From assembly GCA_963717195.1 (NCBI GenBank), contig CAVQVR010000017.1:62001-126000 (forward strand): 64,000 nt of DNA, given 5' to 3'. Shown here piece by piece: positions 36,257 to 44,610 of this stretch; the stretch's first letter is position 1, and the number at the start of each line of letters is the position of its first letter. A model generated the notes under the pieces. It did no database searches, was not told the DNA's origin, and saw only the letters and a list, made by a program, of their open reading frames with translations. The position numbers were made by a program, and so were the translations under genes. Source of the DNA: JACDAE01 sp963717195. GTDB lineage: Bacteria; Chloroflexota; Ktedonobacteria; Ktedonobacterales; Ktedonobacteraceae.

Positions 36257-36493
36257 ATACACCTGCCTTGACTTTATACAAAAAACGACTCAACGGGAGC
36301 TACCACTATTTTTGCTTCGTCATGGTTGTTCGCAAGCCCCTTCCTCCAATATACATCTCCTCCTACGTTCTACGATGATACCATATTTTGGCGATGCAAA
36401 AATAGTGCGTTTTTAAGATGCCAATTTTAAGATGCCAGAAAGAACAGGTAGGAGTAAACTGAAACAAAAAACCTTGCACGAAAGGAGCAACCA

Positions 36494-36916
36494 ATGACTG
36501 AACAGCAACAACAAGCATCGATCAATGATATCCAGCACCTGCATTTTGAGTTATTTCGGCGCATACGATATAACCTCCTGGATGGTGAGCGCGTTGTCAG
36601 TGATCTGCTTGAGTGGCGAAATCTCTGGTATAGCGTGCTTCCGGTGCGCTTTCCATCCTTTTTCCCTTCTTCTGAGAAGAACGAATATCATCCACATGCA
36701 GAGTTTGGCATGCTGCGCTGTACGCGCTGGAATACCTGGCCCGCCGATACATTGTATATCTGGACAAATGACAATGCGTTACCAATCCTCCGGCAACGCA
36801 TTGAGGAGCACTGGATGCCAAGCGAAATTGACGTAACTATGCCTGATGCGCAAGAAATGAGTTTTGCCAATATCAGGGATGAGGGGGATCGGGTGCTGTT
36901 TGTGTGGTGGGATTAA
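36494..36916 (+). CDS. Hypothetical protein (no recognised family)
   Basis: 140 residues, soluble, aromatic-rich (PVRFPSFFPSS, WNTWPADTLYIWTNDNALPI). It starts with a short Gln-rich stretch after AAGGAG. No conserved catalytic motif recognised. Flanked by the UbiG-like gene and a convergent Uma2 gene. Confidence 0.6.
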   Translation: MTEQQQQASINDIQHLHFELFRRIRYNLLDGERVVSDLLEWRNLWYSVLPVRFPSFFPSSEKNEYHPHAEFGMLRCTRWNTWPADTLYIWTNDNALPILRQRIEEHWMPSEIDVTMPDAQEMSFANIRDEGDRVLFVWWD

Positions 36917-36957
36917 TAGAAACTTTTTTCGCATTGTACCAGGTCAGACTCACAACA

Positions 36958-37569
36958 TCAGGGTTCTACCATGAAACATTGTTCAGCACGTACATTCGTA
37001 ATTGTTGGCACGATTTGTGAGACGAGCGTATCCTGTCCGCTGAAAGTACCAGCGGATCTATACGCTCCGTCCTCCAAAAAAAGTACTTCAATGGTGCAAG
37101 TGGTAGTATCGACGAGCCAGTATTCCTTGATACCTGCATGTGTGTACGCATCTCGTTTGGTTGTACGATCACGTTTTCTGGTACTTGGAGATGCTACCTC
37201 GACCACGAGATCAGGTGAGCCTACAATGTGCGTTCTCTTCACTTTATCCAATCCTGCATTCAGGATGACAGTAACATCAGGTTCAAACACATTTTTAGGA
37301 GATAGTTCAACGTCAACAGGGGATACGAATATTTGTCCGAGTCCAGTGTCTTCGATACGAGCTTCCAAATGCCTCAATAGCTTCTGTACGGCTTTCTGAT
37401 GGGGAATATCGGGTGCGGGCGTCATAAAAAGCACTCCATCTACAATCTCGTAGCGATGCCCGTCCTCTGGTAGGGTGGCATAAGAGTTGTAGGTCCAGTT
37501 TCCTTGTCCCGGCCCTGGTATCCAATTAGCGGGAGTTATTGTCATATATCTCTCCACATCTATTGTCAT
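36958..37569 (-). CDS. Uma2-family putative endonuclease (DUF820)
   Basis: 203 residues. It follows the Uma2 pattern: an early GHRYEIVDGVLFMTPAP, the PD-(D/E)xK-like core VFEPDVTVIL (Asp), PDLVVEVASPST (Glu-x-Lys region with Ser) and KRDAYTHAGIKEYWLVD. The family is PD-(D/E)xK nuclease-like, but its function is uncertain. GGAGGGG precedes the ATG. A close paralogue lies at 40301-40906, and both share the 5' untranslated sequence, so a recent duplication is likely. Confidence 0.85.
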   Translation of the reverse strand: MTIDVERYMTITPANWIPGPGQGNWTYNSYATLPEDGHRYEIVDGVLFMTPAPDIPHQKAVQKLLRHLEARIEDTGLGQIFVSPVDVELSPKNVFEPDVTVILNAGLDKVKRTHIVGSPDLVVEVASPSTRKRDRTTKRDAYTHAGIKEYWLVDTTTCTIEVLFLEDGAYRSAGTFSGQDTLVSQIVPTITNVRAEQCFMVEP

Positions 37570-37735
37570 TGTTCTGCCCCTCCTTCAGCGCATCATCTAC
37601 TACTTACAGTATAATGATACCATGGAATCGCCGATTATGAGCTAGAAGAGAAGGTGCCAAATCGCTACCTCGTACGTATATGAAATAGCTACCTTTTATT
37701 TCCAGGCACGTCACAGGGCTTGTGAATGATCTGCC

Positions 37736-37791
37736 CTCCTCAGCGCCTACGGCGCTTCGCAAGCAGGTGGCGAGGAGACCTGAATAGTTAC
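37736..37791. mobile_element. Decayed MITE-like element, copy D, lacking the central palindrome
   Basis: It keeps CCTCAGCGCCTACGGCGCTTCGCAAG joined directly to CAGGTGGCGAGGAGACCTGAATAGTTAC, i.e. the outer parts of copies B and C (in pieces under 20 bases: CGCCTACGGCGCTTCGCAAG, then CAGGTGGCGAG). The central palindrome and adjacent module are absent. The right terminus CTGAATAGTTAC is intact; the left terminus is degenerate. No target duplication is visible. The rest of 37570-37922 is unremarkable apart from two copies of TCCAGGCACGT. Confidence 0.75.
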
Positions 37792-37922
37792 ATATCTGCC
37801 ATATTATTTTCAGCTATTTTCCAGGCACGTTGCCTGAGGGTTGACACTCTCCACTCCAGGGGGTAGCGTTTAACAAGAGTGGAGAAAATAATCATTCAAT
37901 CAGGAAGGAGGAGAGAAGGAAG

Positions 37923-38318
37923 ATGCACGATGAATTGAGCCAACCGATGCAAGTAGAACTCTTTGCCTCGTCGCTGCGTGCCGATGCAACCGACCTTAAA
38001 GCCTTTATGGAGGCACTGGCAAACAAGCTATCTGGTTCTTTACCTGATCATACGCAGGTGACGCGCCACAGCGGCCTCTTCTCGCGCGAGCACCCTGTCA
38101 GGGAGATCGCAATCACGTTGGGTGACTATCAATATCGGATTATACGTGAGCGTCAGGGGTTTCCCGCCACCTCGCGTGCCAAAGTTGTGCGTGGCATTGT
38201 GCTTAAGACCGACGCAATACCTATGGAGCAGTGGATTGAAGAACTGGCGACCAGCCTGGCACAGATATCCATGCAGAGCGAGCAGAGCCGTGCTGCACTG
38301 GAACGCTTTCTTTTATAA
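37923..38318 (+). CDS. Hypothetical protein in YbjQ operon
   Basis: 131 residues, no recognised family. Alpha/beta in appearance: VELFASSLRADATDLKAFME, then a small beta segment (VREIAITLGDYQYRIIRE). GGAGGAGAG precedes the ATG. It lies 54 bp before a YbjQ-repeat gene and shares its strand, so it probably belongs to the same transcript. Confidence 0.68.
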   Translation: MHDELSQPMQVELFASSLRADATDLKAFMEALANKLSGSLPDHTQVTRHSGLFSREHPVREIAITLGDYQYRIIRERQGFPATSRAKVVRGIVLKTDAIPMEQWIEELATSLAQISMQSEQSRAALERFLL

Positions 38319-38372
38319 TGGCAAGCATGTTCTATGCTATGTATTGGATACATAAGATTGACGGAGGTGTTT

Positions 38373-39353
38373 ATGCCTTTCTGGCAACGCTCCTCACCTG
38401 AGGAAAAAGAGCGACGGCTCCAGCAACAGCAAGCGGACGAAATCAGTCGTCAGGCGCTGGAGGCGGGCGGATTGCCCACGCGGGCAAGTCAACGCCTGGC
38501 CGAAGAGCGGGCTGCCGGTCATCCACTTTTCACCAGCGACCTGAGCACAAACGAGTTCTTGCTGACGCGTGAGCAGGGCTACCAGCCTTTAAGCCAGGTA
38601 ATGGGTAGCTCGATTTATCAGGTTGGTTGGCAATATACGCGCCAGTATACCTGGGATACAAGTTCACAGGAACTGGGCAACGTATCGCAGGCACATCAGC
38701 ACGCCGCTACGCTTGCGCTGGGACGGCTGGAGCAAGAGGCAAAACTCCTGAATGCGCACGGCGTTATTGGGGTACGTTTCTCCTCACGCGGCTATGATTG
38801 GGGTAGCAATTTAATCGAATATACCGCCATTGGCACCGCTATACGCCTTCCCAATACGCCATTGGGTGCGCGTCCCTTTCTTAGCGACCTTTCCGGACAA
38901 GAATTCTGGACATTGCTCCAGGCCGGCTACTATCCCACAGGCGTTGTCTTTGGCTACTGCTCATATTATGTTTCGTTAGGAAGCCGTATGACGCAGCGTA
39001 TACAGGGCTGGTGGAGCGGTGGTGGCAATAATCAGGAGATCATCCCTTTTTCGCAGGCCATCTACACTGCTCGCCATCTGGCTATGACGCGCGTGAACAC
39101 GATGGCGCAGCAGCAGAAAGCTCTGGGGATCGTCGGCATGCATATCGACAACCAGAGGCAGATTATGGAATATGAAACCGAGCAGCCCCCTGCCAAATAT
39201 CTTGATCTCTTTGTGCACTTTTCTGTGGTTGGCACTGCGATCACAGCGGTAAAAAAAGACCATATTATTCCCACGCCAAAGCCAACACTTACACTGACCG
39301 ATCTGCGTCCTGGACGCTATGGGCAACAGCGTGAATTGACATTTAGAGGATAA
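38373..39353 (+). CDS. Double YbjQ-like (PF01906) protein
   Basis: 326 residues from the ATG at 38373 (MPFWQRSS), after GGAGG; an upstream ATG at 38334 is out of register with any ribosome site. An N-terminal Gln/Arg-rich helix (about 1-50) leads to two tandem YbjQ-type domains (about 55-165 and 180-310). Each begins with FxSDLSxxEFxxL and contains ARxLAMTR-like helices and a final IGTAI or VGTAI strand. YbjQ domains form beta-rich rings and have been described as heavy-metal binding; a biochemical role is not established. It is middle of three genes. Confidence 0.82.
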   Translation: MPFWQRSSPEEKERRLQQQQADEISRQALEAGGLPTRASQRLAEERAAGHPLFTSDLSTNEFLLTREQGYQPLSQVMGSSIYQVGWQYTRQYTWDTSSQELGNVSQAHQHAATLALGRLEQEAKLLNAHGVIGVRFSSRGYDWGSNLIEYTAIGTAIRLPNTPLGARPFLSDLSGQEFWTLLQAGYYPTGVVFGYCSYYVSLGSRMTQRIQGWWSGGGNNQEIIPFSQAIYTARHLAMTRVNTMAQQQKALGIVGMHIDNQRQIMEYETEQPPAKYLDLFVHFSVVGTAITAVKKDHIIPTPKPTLTLTDLRPGRYGQQRELTFRG

Positions 39354-39387
39354 ATCATTTAGCTATAGAAGGTAAGGAGCACCCGTT

Positions 39388-40200
39388 ATGTCTCAATCAA
39401 ATAGTGACCTGCCTGTACACGCGCGTGAGCGTCTCTCAGCCATGCGTAATGATGCCACCCATAAGGGACTTTTCACCAGCGATCTTAGCGTGAACGAATT
39501 TCTCTTAGTACGCGAGGCAGGTTTTGACCCGGTTGGCCTTGTCGTGGGAAGTTCCATCTATCACATTGGCTATCAATGGGCCAGTTGGAGCCAGAATCAA
39601 GAGATGACAGTGCTCACACAGGCGATGTATCATGCACGCGAGCTTGCTATGACACGTATGGAGGAAGAGGCGGACGCGCTGGGAGCTGACGGTATCGTTG
39701 GTGTGCGACTTGAGGTAACACGTCACGAGTGGGGAGAATCGCTCGCCGAATTTGTCGCCATTGGTACAGCCATTCGTGCACGTAGCGGTCAACACTTTCG
39801 CAATGCACATAATATGCCCTTCACTTCAGATCTTTCGGGGCAGGATTTCTGGACGCTGTTACGTGCGGGGTATCGACCGGTTGGAATGGTTATGGGCAAC
39901 TGTGTCTATCACGTCTCGCGGCAGGGTCTTGGGCAGTGGATGAACCGTATGGGCCGTAATGTCGAAATGACCAACTATACCCAGGCGCTGTACGATGCAC
40001 GTGAGCTGTCCATGGAACGTATGCAATCTGAAGCTGTCTCTTTGCAGGCTCAGGGAGTTGTCGGGGCGCAGATCGTCGAGCGCAATCATGGCTGGGGTTC
40101 GCACGTCATCGAGTTCTTTGCTGTCGGTACCGCCGTCATCAGCATCTCCGATGACCACGAAATCGCAACGCCTTCGCTCTCGCTACTGCTTAACGATTAA
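39388..40200 (+). CDS. Double YbjQ-like (PF01906) protein, paralogue
   Basis: 270 residues. Two tandem YbjQ-type domains (about 28-135 and 143-262): FTSDLSVNEFLLVREAGFDP, VGLVVGSSIYH, ARELAMTRMEEEADALGADG, IVGVRLE and AIGTAIRA in the first; FTSDLSGQDFWTLLRAGYRP and FAVGTAVISI in the second. It lies 34 bp after its paralogue, with GTAAGGAG before the ATG, so the two were probably duplicated in place. It ends 3 bp from a palindrome that separates it from the convergent Uma2 gene. Confidence 0.85.
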   Translation: MSQSNSDLPVHARERLSAMRNDATHKGLFTSDLSVNEFLLVREAGFDPVGLVVGSSIYHIGYQWASWSQNQEMTVLTQAMYHARELAMTRMEEEADALGADGIVGVRLEVTRHEWGESLAEFVAIGTAIRARSGQHFRNAHNMPFTSDLSGQDFWTLLRAGYRPVGMVMGNCVYHVSRQGLGQWMNRMGRNVEMTNYTQALYDARELSMERMQSEAVSLQAQGVVGAQIVERNHGWGSHVIEFFAVGTAVISISDDHEIATPSLSLLLND

Positions 40201-40206
40201 GCCGTA

Positions 40207-40285
40207 GGGGCCGCGTTTACGTCGCCCAGGTGCGTCTGGCATGATTAATGTATCAGACACCCCTGGGCGACGTAAACGCGGCCCC
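40207..40285. repeat. 24-bp-arm palindrome (GTAGGGGC family)
   Basis: GGGGCCGCGTTTACGTCGCC plus CAGG (40207-40230) is inverted at 40262-40285. The loop contains a second small inverted pair (TCTG/CAGA). Begins 3 bp after the YbjQ stop; convergent to Uma2. Confidence 0.88.
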
Positions 40286-40300
40286 AGCAATCAAGGGTTC

Positions 40301-40906
40301 CTACACAAAAAACTGCTTGACAGGAACCTCAGCAATCGTAGGTACCACTTGTGAGATAAGCGTATCATCTCCACAAAAGCTGCCCAAAGAGGAATATGTG
40401 GAATTCTGCAATGACAATGCCTCAATAGTCTCCAGTATTGGATCAACGAGCCAGTATTCTGTTACTCCGGCAAGGGCATAAGCTTTGCGTTTGGTCGTCT
40501 GATCAAGCTTTACGGTCCGGGGTGATGCTACCTCAATTACCAGATCAGGAGCACCGACGATATGTGTCGTTGTAACTCTATCAAGTCTTGCATTCAGGAC
40601 AACTGCGACATCAGGCTGGAAGACCTTTTTAGGTGTCAATTCTACATCAATGGGAGACAAGAATACTTTTCCTATTCCTGCATTTTTGACATGGATTATC
40701 AGATAATAGGAAAACTGTAATACAGCATTTTGATGGGGAATACCAGGGGCAGGCGTCATATCCAACAACACTCCATCTACAATCTCATAGCGATGCCCAT
40801 CTTCTGGTAGGGCGGCATAATAATCGTAGGTCCAGTTGCCTTGCCCAGGTCCTGGCACCCAATCTGCGGGAGTTAGCATGGTCTGTCTCTCCACGTCTAT
40901 CGTCAT
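40301..40906 (-). CDS. Uma2-family putative endonuclease (DUF820), paralogue
   Basis: 201 residues, strongly similar to the gene at 36958: GHRYEIVDGVLLDMTPAP, VFQPDVAVVLNARLDRV, PDLVIEVASPRT, KRKAYALAGVTEYWLVD. It shares the GGAGGGG ribosome site and about 35 bases of leader with the paralogue, showing duplication of gene and leader. Target and activity are not established. The lack of any restriction or defence partner leaves the role open. Confidence 0.85.
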   Translation of the reverse strand: MTIDVERQTMLTPADWVPGPGQGNWTYDYYAALPEDGHRYEIVDGVLLDMTPAPGIPHQNAVLQFSYYLIIHVKNAGIGKVFLSPIDVELTPKKVFQPDVAVVLNARLDRVTTTHIVGAPDLVIEVASPRTVKLDQTTKRKAYALAGVTEYWLVDPILETIEALSLQNSTYSSLGSFCGDDTLISQVVPTIAEVPVKQFFV

Positions 40907-40973
40907 TGTTCGACCCCTCCTTTAGCGCATCATCTACTACTTATATGTTAATGATAACACAAAGAATCGATAG

Positions 40974-41038
40974 CACGGGCTTGTAAACGGTGCCCCACAG
41001 TTGAGGTCAACTGTAGGGGTGCCGTTTACAAGCCCGTG
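40974..41038. repeat. 31-bp-arm palindrome (CACGGGCTTGTAAACGG type) between divergent genes
   Basis: CACGGGCTTGTAAACGGTGC then CCCACAGTTGA (with one-base difference) is inverted to 41038; a small GG loop. The inner part carries GTAGGGGTGCC, i.e. this copy has the GTAGGGG end facing inward. Located between Uma2 and ffh, in contrast with the usual 3' positions. Confidence 0.88.
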
Positions 41039-41216
41039 TGGGTCGTGTGGATGCTCACTATTTCTGTGACCTTTTCCCTTCCTGTAACGATTACAATAAT
41101 AAGAGTAGCAATTGGCCTGCTTGCCCGCCCTCGCATTTCTCATTCTCAATATGCCGATATATATGTCTATTGATCTGGTACAATTGATTTAATGAGGCGA
41201 AAATCGATGAGAGACG

Positions 41217-41225
41217 TGATATAAT
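41217..41225 (+). promoter_or_regulatory. Extended -10 promoter of ffh
   Basis: TGATATAAT, a TGN-extended consensus -10, about 51 bases before the ATG at 41276. No good -35 at 17 bases. Confidence 0.4.
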
Positions 41226-41275
41226 AGGGGCCATATTAGGACGATTAGTGCACGGCGGAGAGAGGTAGAGCACTT

Positions 41276-42739
41276 ATGGCAATGTTCGAGAGTTTATCGA
41301 AGCGTCTGGAAGGCATATTTAGTAATTTAGATGGACAGGGAAAGCTAACTGAAGAGGATGTCAATGCGGCACTGCGCGAGGTGCGTATTGCGCTGATCGA
41401 AGCTGACGTAAATCTGAAGGTAGCGCGTCAGTTTGTCGAGCGCGTCAAGCAGAAGGCGATAGGCACGAACGTGGCGGGGAGCCTTTCTCCGGCGCAGCAG
41501 GTTCTGTCGATTGTAAATGAAGAGCTGGTTGAGGTGCTTGGCGGGACCGATGGGAAGAATACGCTCGATCTCGGTGGTAGTCCCCCCAATGTGATTATGC
41601 TGGTTGGTTTGCAGGGCTCCGGTAAAACGACGACGGCGGCAAAATTGGCAAATTACTTGCGCAAGCAGGGGCAACGTCCCTTGCTGGTGGCGGCTGATAT
41701 GTATCGTCCCGCCGCTGTCAATCAGCTCAAGACGCTGGGCAAGCAGTTGACGATTCCGGTCTACTCCGAGCCGATGGGGGCCGACCCCGTCGATATCACT
41801 GTACGTTCGCTTGAATATGCACGTGAGCAGGCTAGCACGGTTGTTATTCTCGACACCGCTGGCCGCTTGAATATTGATGAGCGCATGATGAACGAGGTCA
41901 TTAATATTCGCAAGCGTGTGCAGCCGCGCGAGGTCTTGCTGGTAGCAGATGCAATGACCGGGCAGGAAGCGGTACGCGTGGCTGGTGACTTCAATCAGGC
42001 CGTCTCATTAACCGGTATGATTCTGACTAAGATGGATGGTGATGCGAGAGGTGGCGCGGCGCTGTCGATCCGTTCGGTAACGGGCGTTCCAATCAAGTTC
42101 ATGGGTGTGGGTGAAAAGACCGATGCGTTGGAGCCGTTTTATCCTGATCGCCTGGCTTCACGTATTCTGGGTATGGGTGATGTGCTCTCTCTGATCGAGC
42201 GAGCGCAGGAAAGCATCGACGAGGAAGAGGCGCTCAAGGCGCAGGCCAAGCTGCAACAGGGCAAATTCGACTTTGAGGATTTTCTCAATTCGATGCGCCA
42301 GTTGAAGCGTATGGGGCCATTGCGCCAGGTGATGGAGATGCTGCCTGGTTTCAATAAGCTGGCAGCGACTCCTGAGATGGAAGAGGCTCTAGAGGGCGAT
42401 CAACTAAAATATGTAGAGGCCATGATTCTCTCAATGACGCGAGAGGAAAGGCGCAATCCTGACATTATTAATGGTAGTAGACGTAGGCGTATCGCCGGAG
42501 GTAGTGGAACAAGTGTCGAGGAAGTCAATCAACTGATCAAGCAGTTCGGCGAGATGCGTACAATGATTCGCCAGATGAGTTCTGGAAAAGGTCCATGGGC
42601 TCAGTTGGCACGTGAATATGGTGGTGGTGAGGGTATACCTGGCCTGCCTGCTGCGCCTCGCAAAGGCGGAGGCAAGAAAACGGGCAAGGCCGCACGCAAA
42701 GAAAAACGTAAACATAAGGCGAAAAGCGGAAGGAGATAA
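41276..42739 (+). CDS. ffh: Signal recognition particle protein Ffh
   Basis: 487 residues. Ffh binds 4.5S RNA and signal sequences and docks membrane proteins to FtsY. An N-domain helical bundle (about 1-85) precedes the G domain: GLQGSGKTTTAAKLA (P-loop), DMYRPAAVNQL, VILDTAGRLNID, GMILTKMDGDARGGAALSIR. The M domain (about 300-430) is methionine-rich (MRQLKRMGPLRQVMEMLPGF) and has SRRRRIAGGSGTSVEEVNQL. The C-terminal tail is strongly basic (KRKHKAKSGRR), longer than in E. coli. The next gene begins 6 bp downstream and may be co-transcribed. No 4.5S RNA gene is seen here. Confidence 0.97.
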   Translation: MAMFESLSKRLEGIFSNLDGQGKLTEEDVNAALREVRIALIEADVNLKVARQFVERVKQKAIGTNVAGSLSPAQQVLSIVNEELVEVLGGTDGKNTLDLGGSPPNVIMLVGLQGSGKTTTAAKLANYLRKQGQRPLLVAADMYRPAAVNQLKTLGKQLTIPVYSEPMGADPVDITVRSLEYAREQASTVVILDTAGRLNIDERMMNEVINIRKRVQPREVLLVADAMTGQEAVRVAGDFNQAVSLTGMILTKMDGDARGGAALSIRSVTGVPIKFMGVGEKTDALEPFYPDRLASRILGMGDVLSLIERAQESIDEEEALKAQAKLQQGKFDFEDFLNSMRQLKRMGPLRQVMEMLPGFNKLAATPEMEEALEGDQLKYVEAMILSMTREERRNPDIINGSRRRRIAGGSGTSVEEVNQLIKQFGEMRTMIRQMSSGKGPWAQLAREYGGGEGIPGLPAAPRKGGGKKTGKAARKEKRKHKAKSGRR

Positions 42740-42745
42740 CCTTCA

Positions 42746-44446
42746 ATGCGTACACCACGCGTCGGTAGCCTGCGTCCAGGGGCGCAGGTCTTGCTGACTG
42801 TCCTGTTCCTCGGCACACTACTCTTAACCAGTGGCTGCGGTGCAAATCCGCAGATACAACAACAGGCCAGCCAGAACCAGACAAAACTTAATACTTTATT
42901 GCAACGGGCGCAATCGATTGGCGTCCCTGTTTCACTCCTACAATCGATTATAAAACAAAAACAACAATTAGCAAGCACACAAGCGCCTTCTAATCCTTTC
43001 GATAGTACGGCGGCGAACAATTATTATCGAAATATTGGCACACGCTATGGGCAATTAGCGACGCAGACGCAGAGCATTATTGATACGACAACTACGCAGG
43101 ACCAGACCAGGGCGCAGTATACCGTAGATAGCTTCAGTGAATCAATCTCACAGGCGCGTGCTCAAAAACTTCCTGTACAGTACTTTACGCAGCAACTCAA
43201 TACGCTACAGGCCTCATTATCTACTGCTCAATATCCTAAAGATTATACTGCTGTAAGCACGAAGGTACAGGATTTAAGCCAGGCGCTTACTTTGATGGGG
43301 GCGACGAATAGTCAATTAAAAACTTTCAAAACGACGATTAGCCAGATGCAGGCTGCGAACCTGGACGTAACGGCGATGAACATGCAGTACCAGAATGATC
43401 AGCAGCAGTTTACAACTGGCGAGACCGTATCTACGTTCCAGAAACTGGGAATGTTGATCAACGCTCAGTATCTTCAGGCAGTGGTCAGCACCAATCTGGC
43501 CTTGCCTTATGTTGTTAGTGCCAAACTGAGTGATATTTCGAGCAAAGTCCAGTTTCTGAAGACTAATGGTATTGATACAACTACTTACCAACAATCGCTT
43601 GATACGGACAAAGCAGCCGCACGTAAGATCAAAAACGTGCAACAATACATTCAATTTTCCAAACAAGTAGATGCAGATATAGCCTCGATGCAGACTGATC
43701 TCGTAACCGGTGAGGCAAATGCTGTGTTGCAGCAGTTCCATAGAGAGGCCGATGCCTGGAGTAAGTTGCACATGTACCATGACAAGTATGATGGCAAGAA
43801 CTATTCCATGGATGCGGCTTATCAGGAGGTTGGCGTCGGTTCAAATCTCGACGAGGAATTGACCTGGAATTACTCGGTTAGCGATTTCCAGAGCTTTATT
43901 GAGACGGTCAATGATGAGCTCTTCAACCTGCATATGTTCGAGGCTAATTATAGCGATAAAACGCCTTACACGAAGGTGCATGCGACCGATATCCAGTTGC
44001 TTGATCACTATAAATTGCAGAAGGGACAGGTTATCGTCGTTTCAACATCTGAGCAGGCACTGCGTCTCTATCAGGATGGGAAACTGGTAACGTCTTTCCA
44101 GGTAACAACGGGACGTGCGGAACTGCCTGCACTTGCTGGCGAGTGGACCGTGCAAAATCGCCAATCGCCGACCGAATTCACGTCTCCTGATCCTCCAGGA
44201 TCGCCCTACTGGTATCCACCCACGCATATCAATTATGCAATTCTGTACCATCACGGTGGTTACTTCCTGCATGATTCGTGGTGGCGTCTAGACTACGGTC
44301 CTGGTACGCAATTTCCACATGTGGATTCAGGTGGCGATGCATTCTATTCAAATGATGGCAGTCATGGTTGCGTGAATTTGCCAGAGGATAAGGCGGCGTG
44401 GCTCTATGCCCATACAGATTTCAATACCACGATCATCATTTATTAG
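42746..44446 (+). CDS. L,D-transpeptidase (YkuD) lipoprotein
   Basis: 566 residues. A lipoprotein signal ends at LTSGC (Cys31). Residues about 35-390 are helical, Gln/Ser/Thr-rich and repetitive, probably a spacer or coiled region. A C-terminal YkuD domain (about 430-566) has GQVIVVSTSEQALRLYQDGK and the catalytic SHGCVN with Cys, plus HHGGYFLHDSWW upstream. It should crosslink peptidoglycan 3-3 or attach proteins, outside the membrane. It begins 6 bp after ffh, an odd pairing of secretory-pathway and cell-wall genes. A large palindrome lies immediately downstream. Confidence 0.9.
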   Translation: MRTPRVGSLRPGAQVLLTVLFLGTLLLTSGCGANPQIQQQASQNQTKLNTLLQRAQSIGVPVSLLQSIIKQKQQLASTQAPSNPFDSTAANNYYRNIGTRYGQLATQTQSIIDTTTTQDQTRAQYTVDSFSESISQARAQKLPVQYFTQQLNTLQASLSTAQYPKDYTAVSTKVQDLSQALTLMGATNSQLKTFKTTISQMQAANLDVTAMNMQYQNDQQQFTTGETVSTFQKLGMLINAQYLQAVVSTNLALPYVVSAKLSDISSKVQFLKTNGIDTTTYQQSLDTDKAAARKIKNVQQYIQFSKQVDADIASMQTDLVTGEANAVLQQFHREADAWSKLHMYHDKYDGKNYSMDAAYQEVGVGSNLDEELTWNYSVSDFQSFIETVNDELFNLHMFEANYSDKTPYTKVHATDIQLLDHYKLQKGQVIVVSTSEQALRLYQDGKLVTSFQVTTGRAELPALAGEWTVQNRQSPTEFTSPDPPGSPYWYPPTHINYAILYHHGGYFLHDSWWRLDYGPGTQFPHVDSGGDAFYSNDGSHGCVNLPEDKAAWLYAHTDFNTTIIIY

Positions 44447-44451
44447 GGTCG

Positions 44452-44572
44452 AAGAATGATGGTTCCCTGGGTAGGAGCGTGTGCTTGCCACCGCCCGGCC
44501 TGGGGGAACAGTGATTCCGTTGGGAACCGGGCGGTGGCAAGCACACGCTCCTACCCGGGAACCATCATTCTT
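44452..44572. repeat. Near-perfect 47-bp-arm palindrome (GGTAGGAGC type)
   Basis: The longest palindrome here: AAGAATGATGGTTCCCTGGG, then TAGGAGCGTGTGCTTGCCAC and CGCCCGG, is inverted at 44527-44572. It starts 5 bp past the L,D-transpeptidase stop and ends 39 bp before the stop of the convergent NB-ARC gene. The arms share the TGCTTGCCACCGCCC core with the palindrome at 17617. Confidence 0.92.
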
Positions 44573-44610
44573 CCCCTCATAAATATGAGCTCTTCCTTTT
44601 TATCAGAACA

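Noticed and set aside
36958..40906. Uma2 genes as part of a restriction system
   Set aside because: No methyltransferase or restriction partner; Uma2 genes are common and scattered in such genomes.
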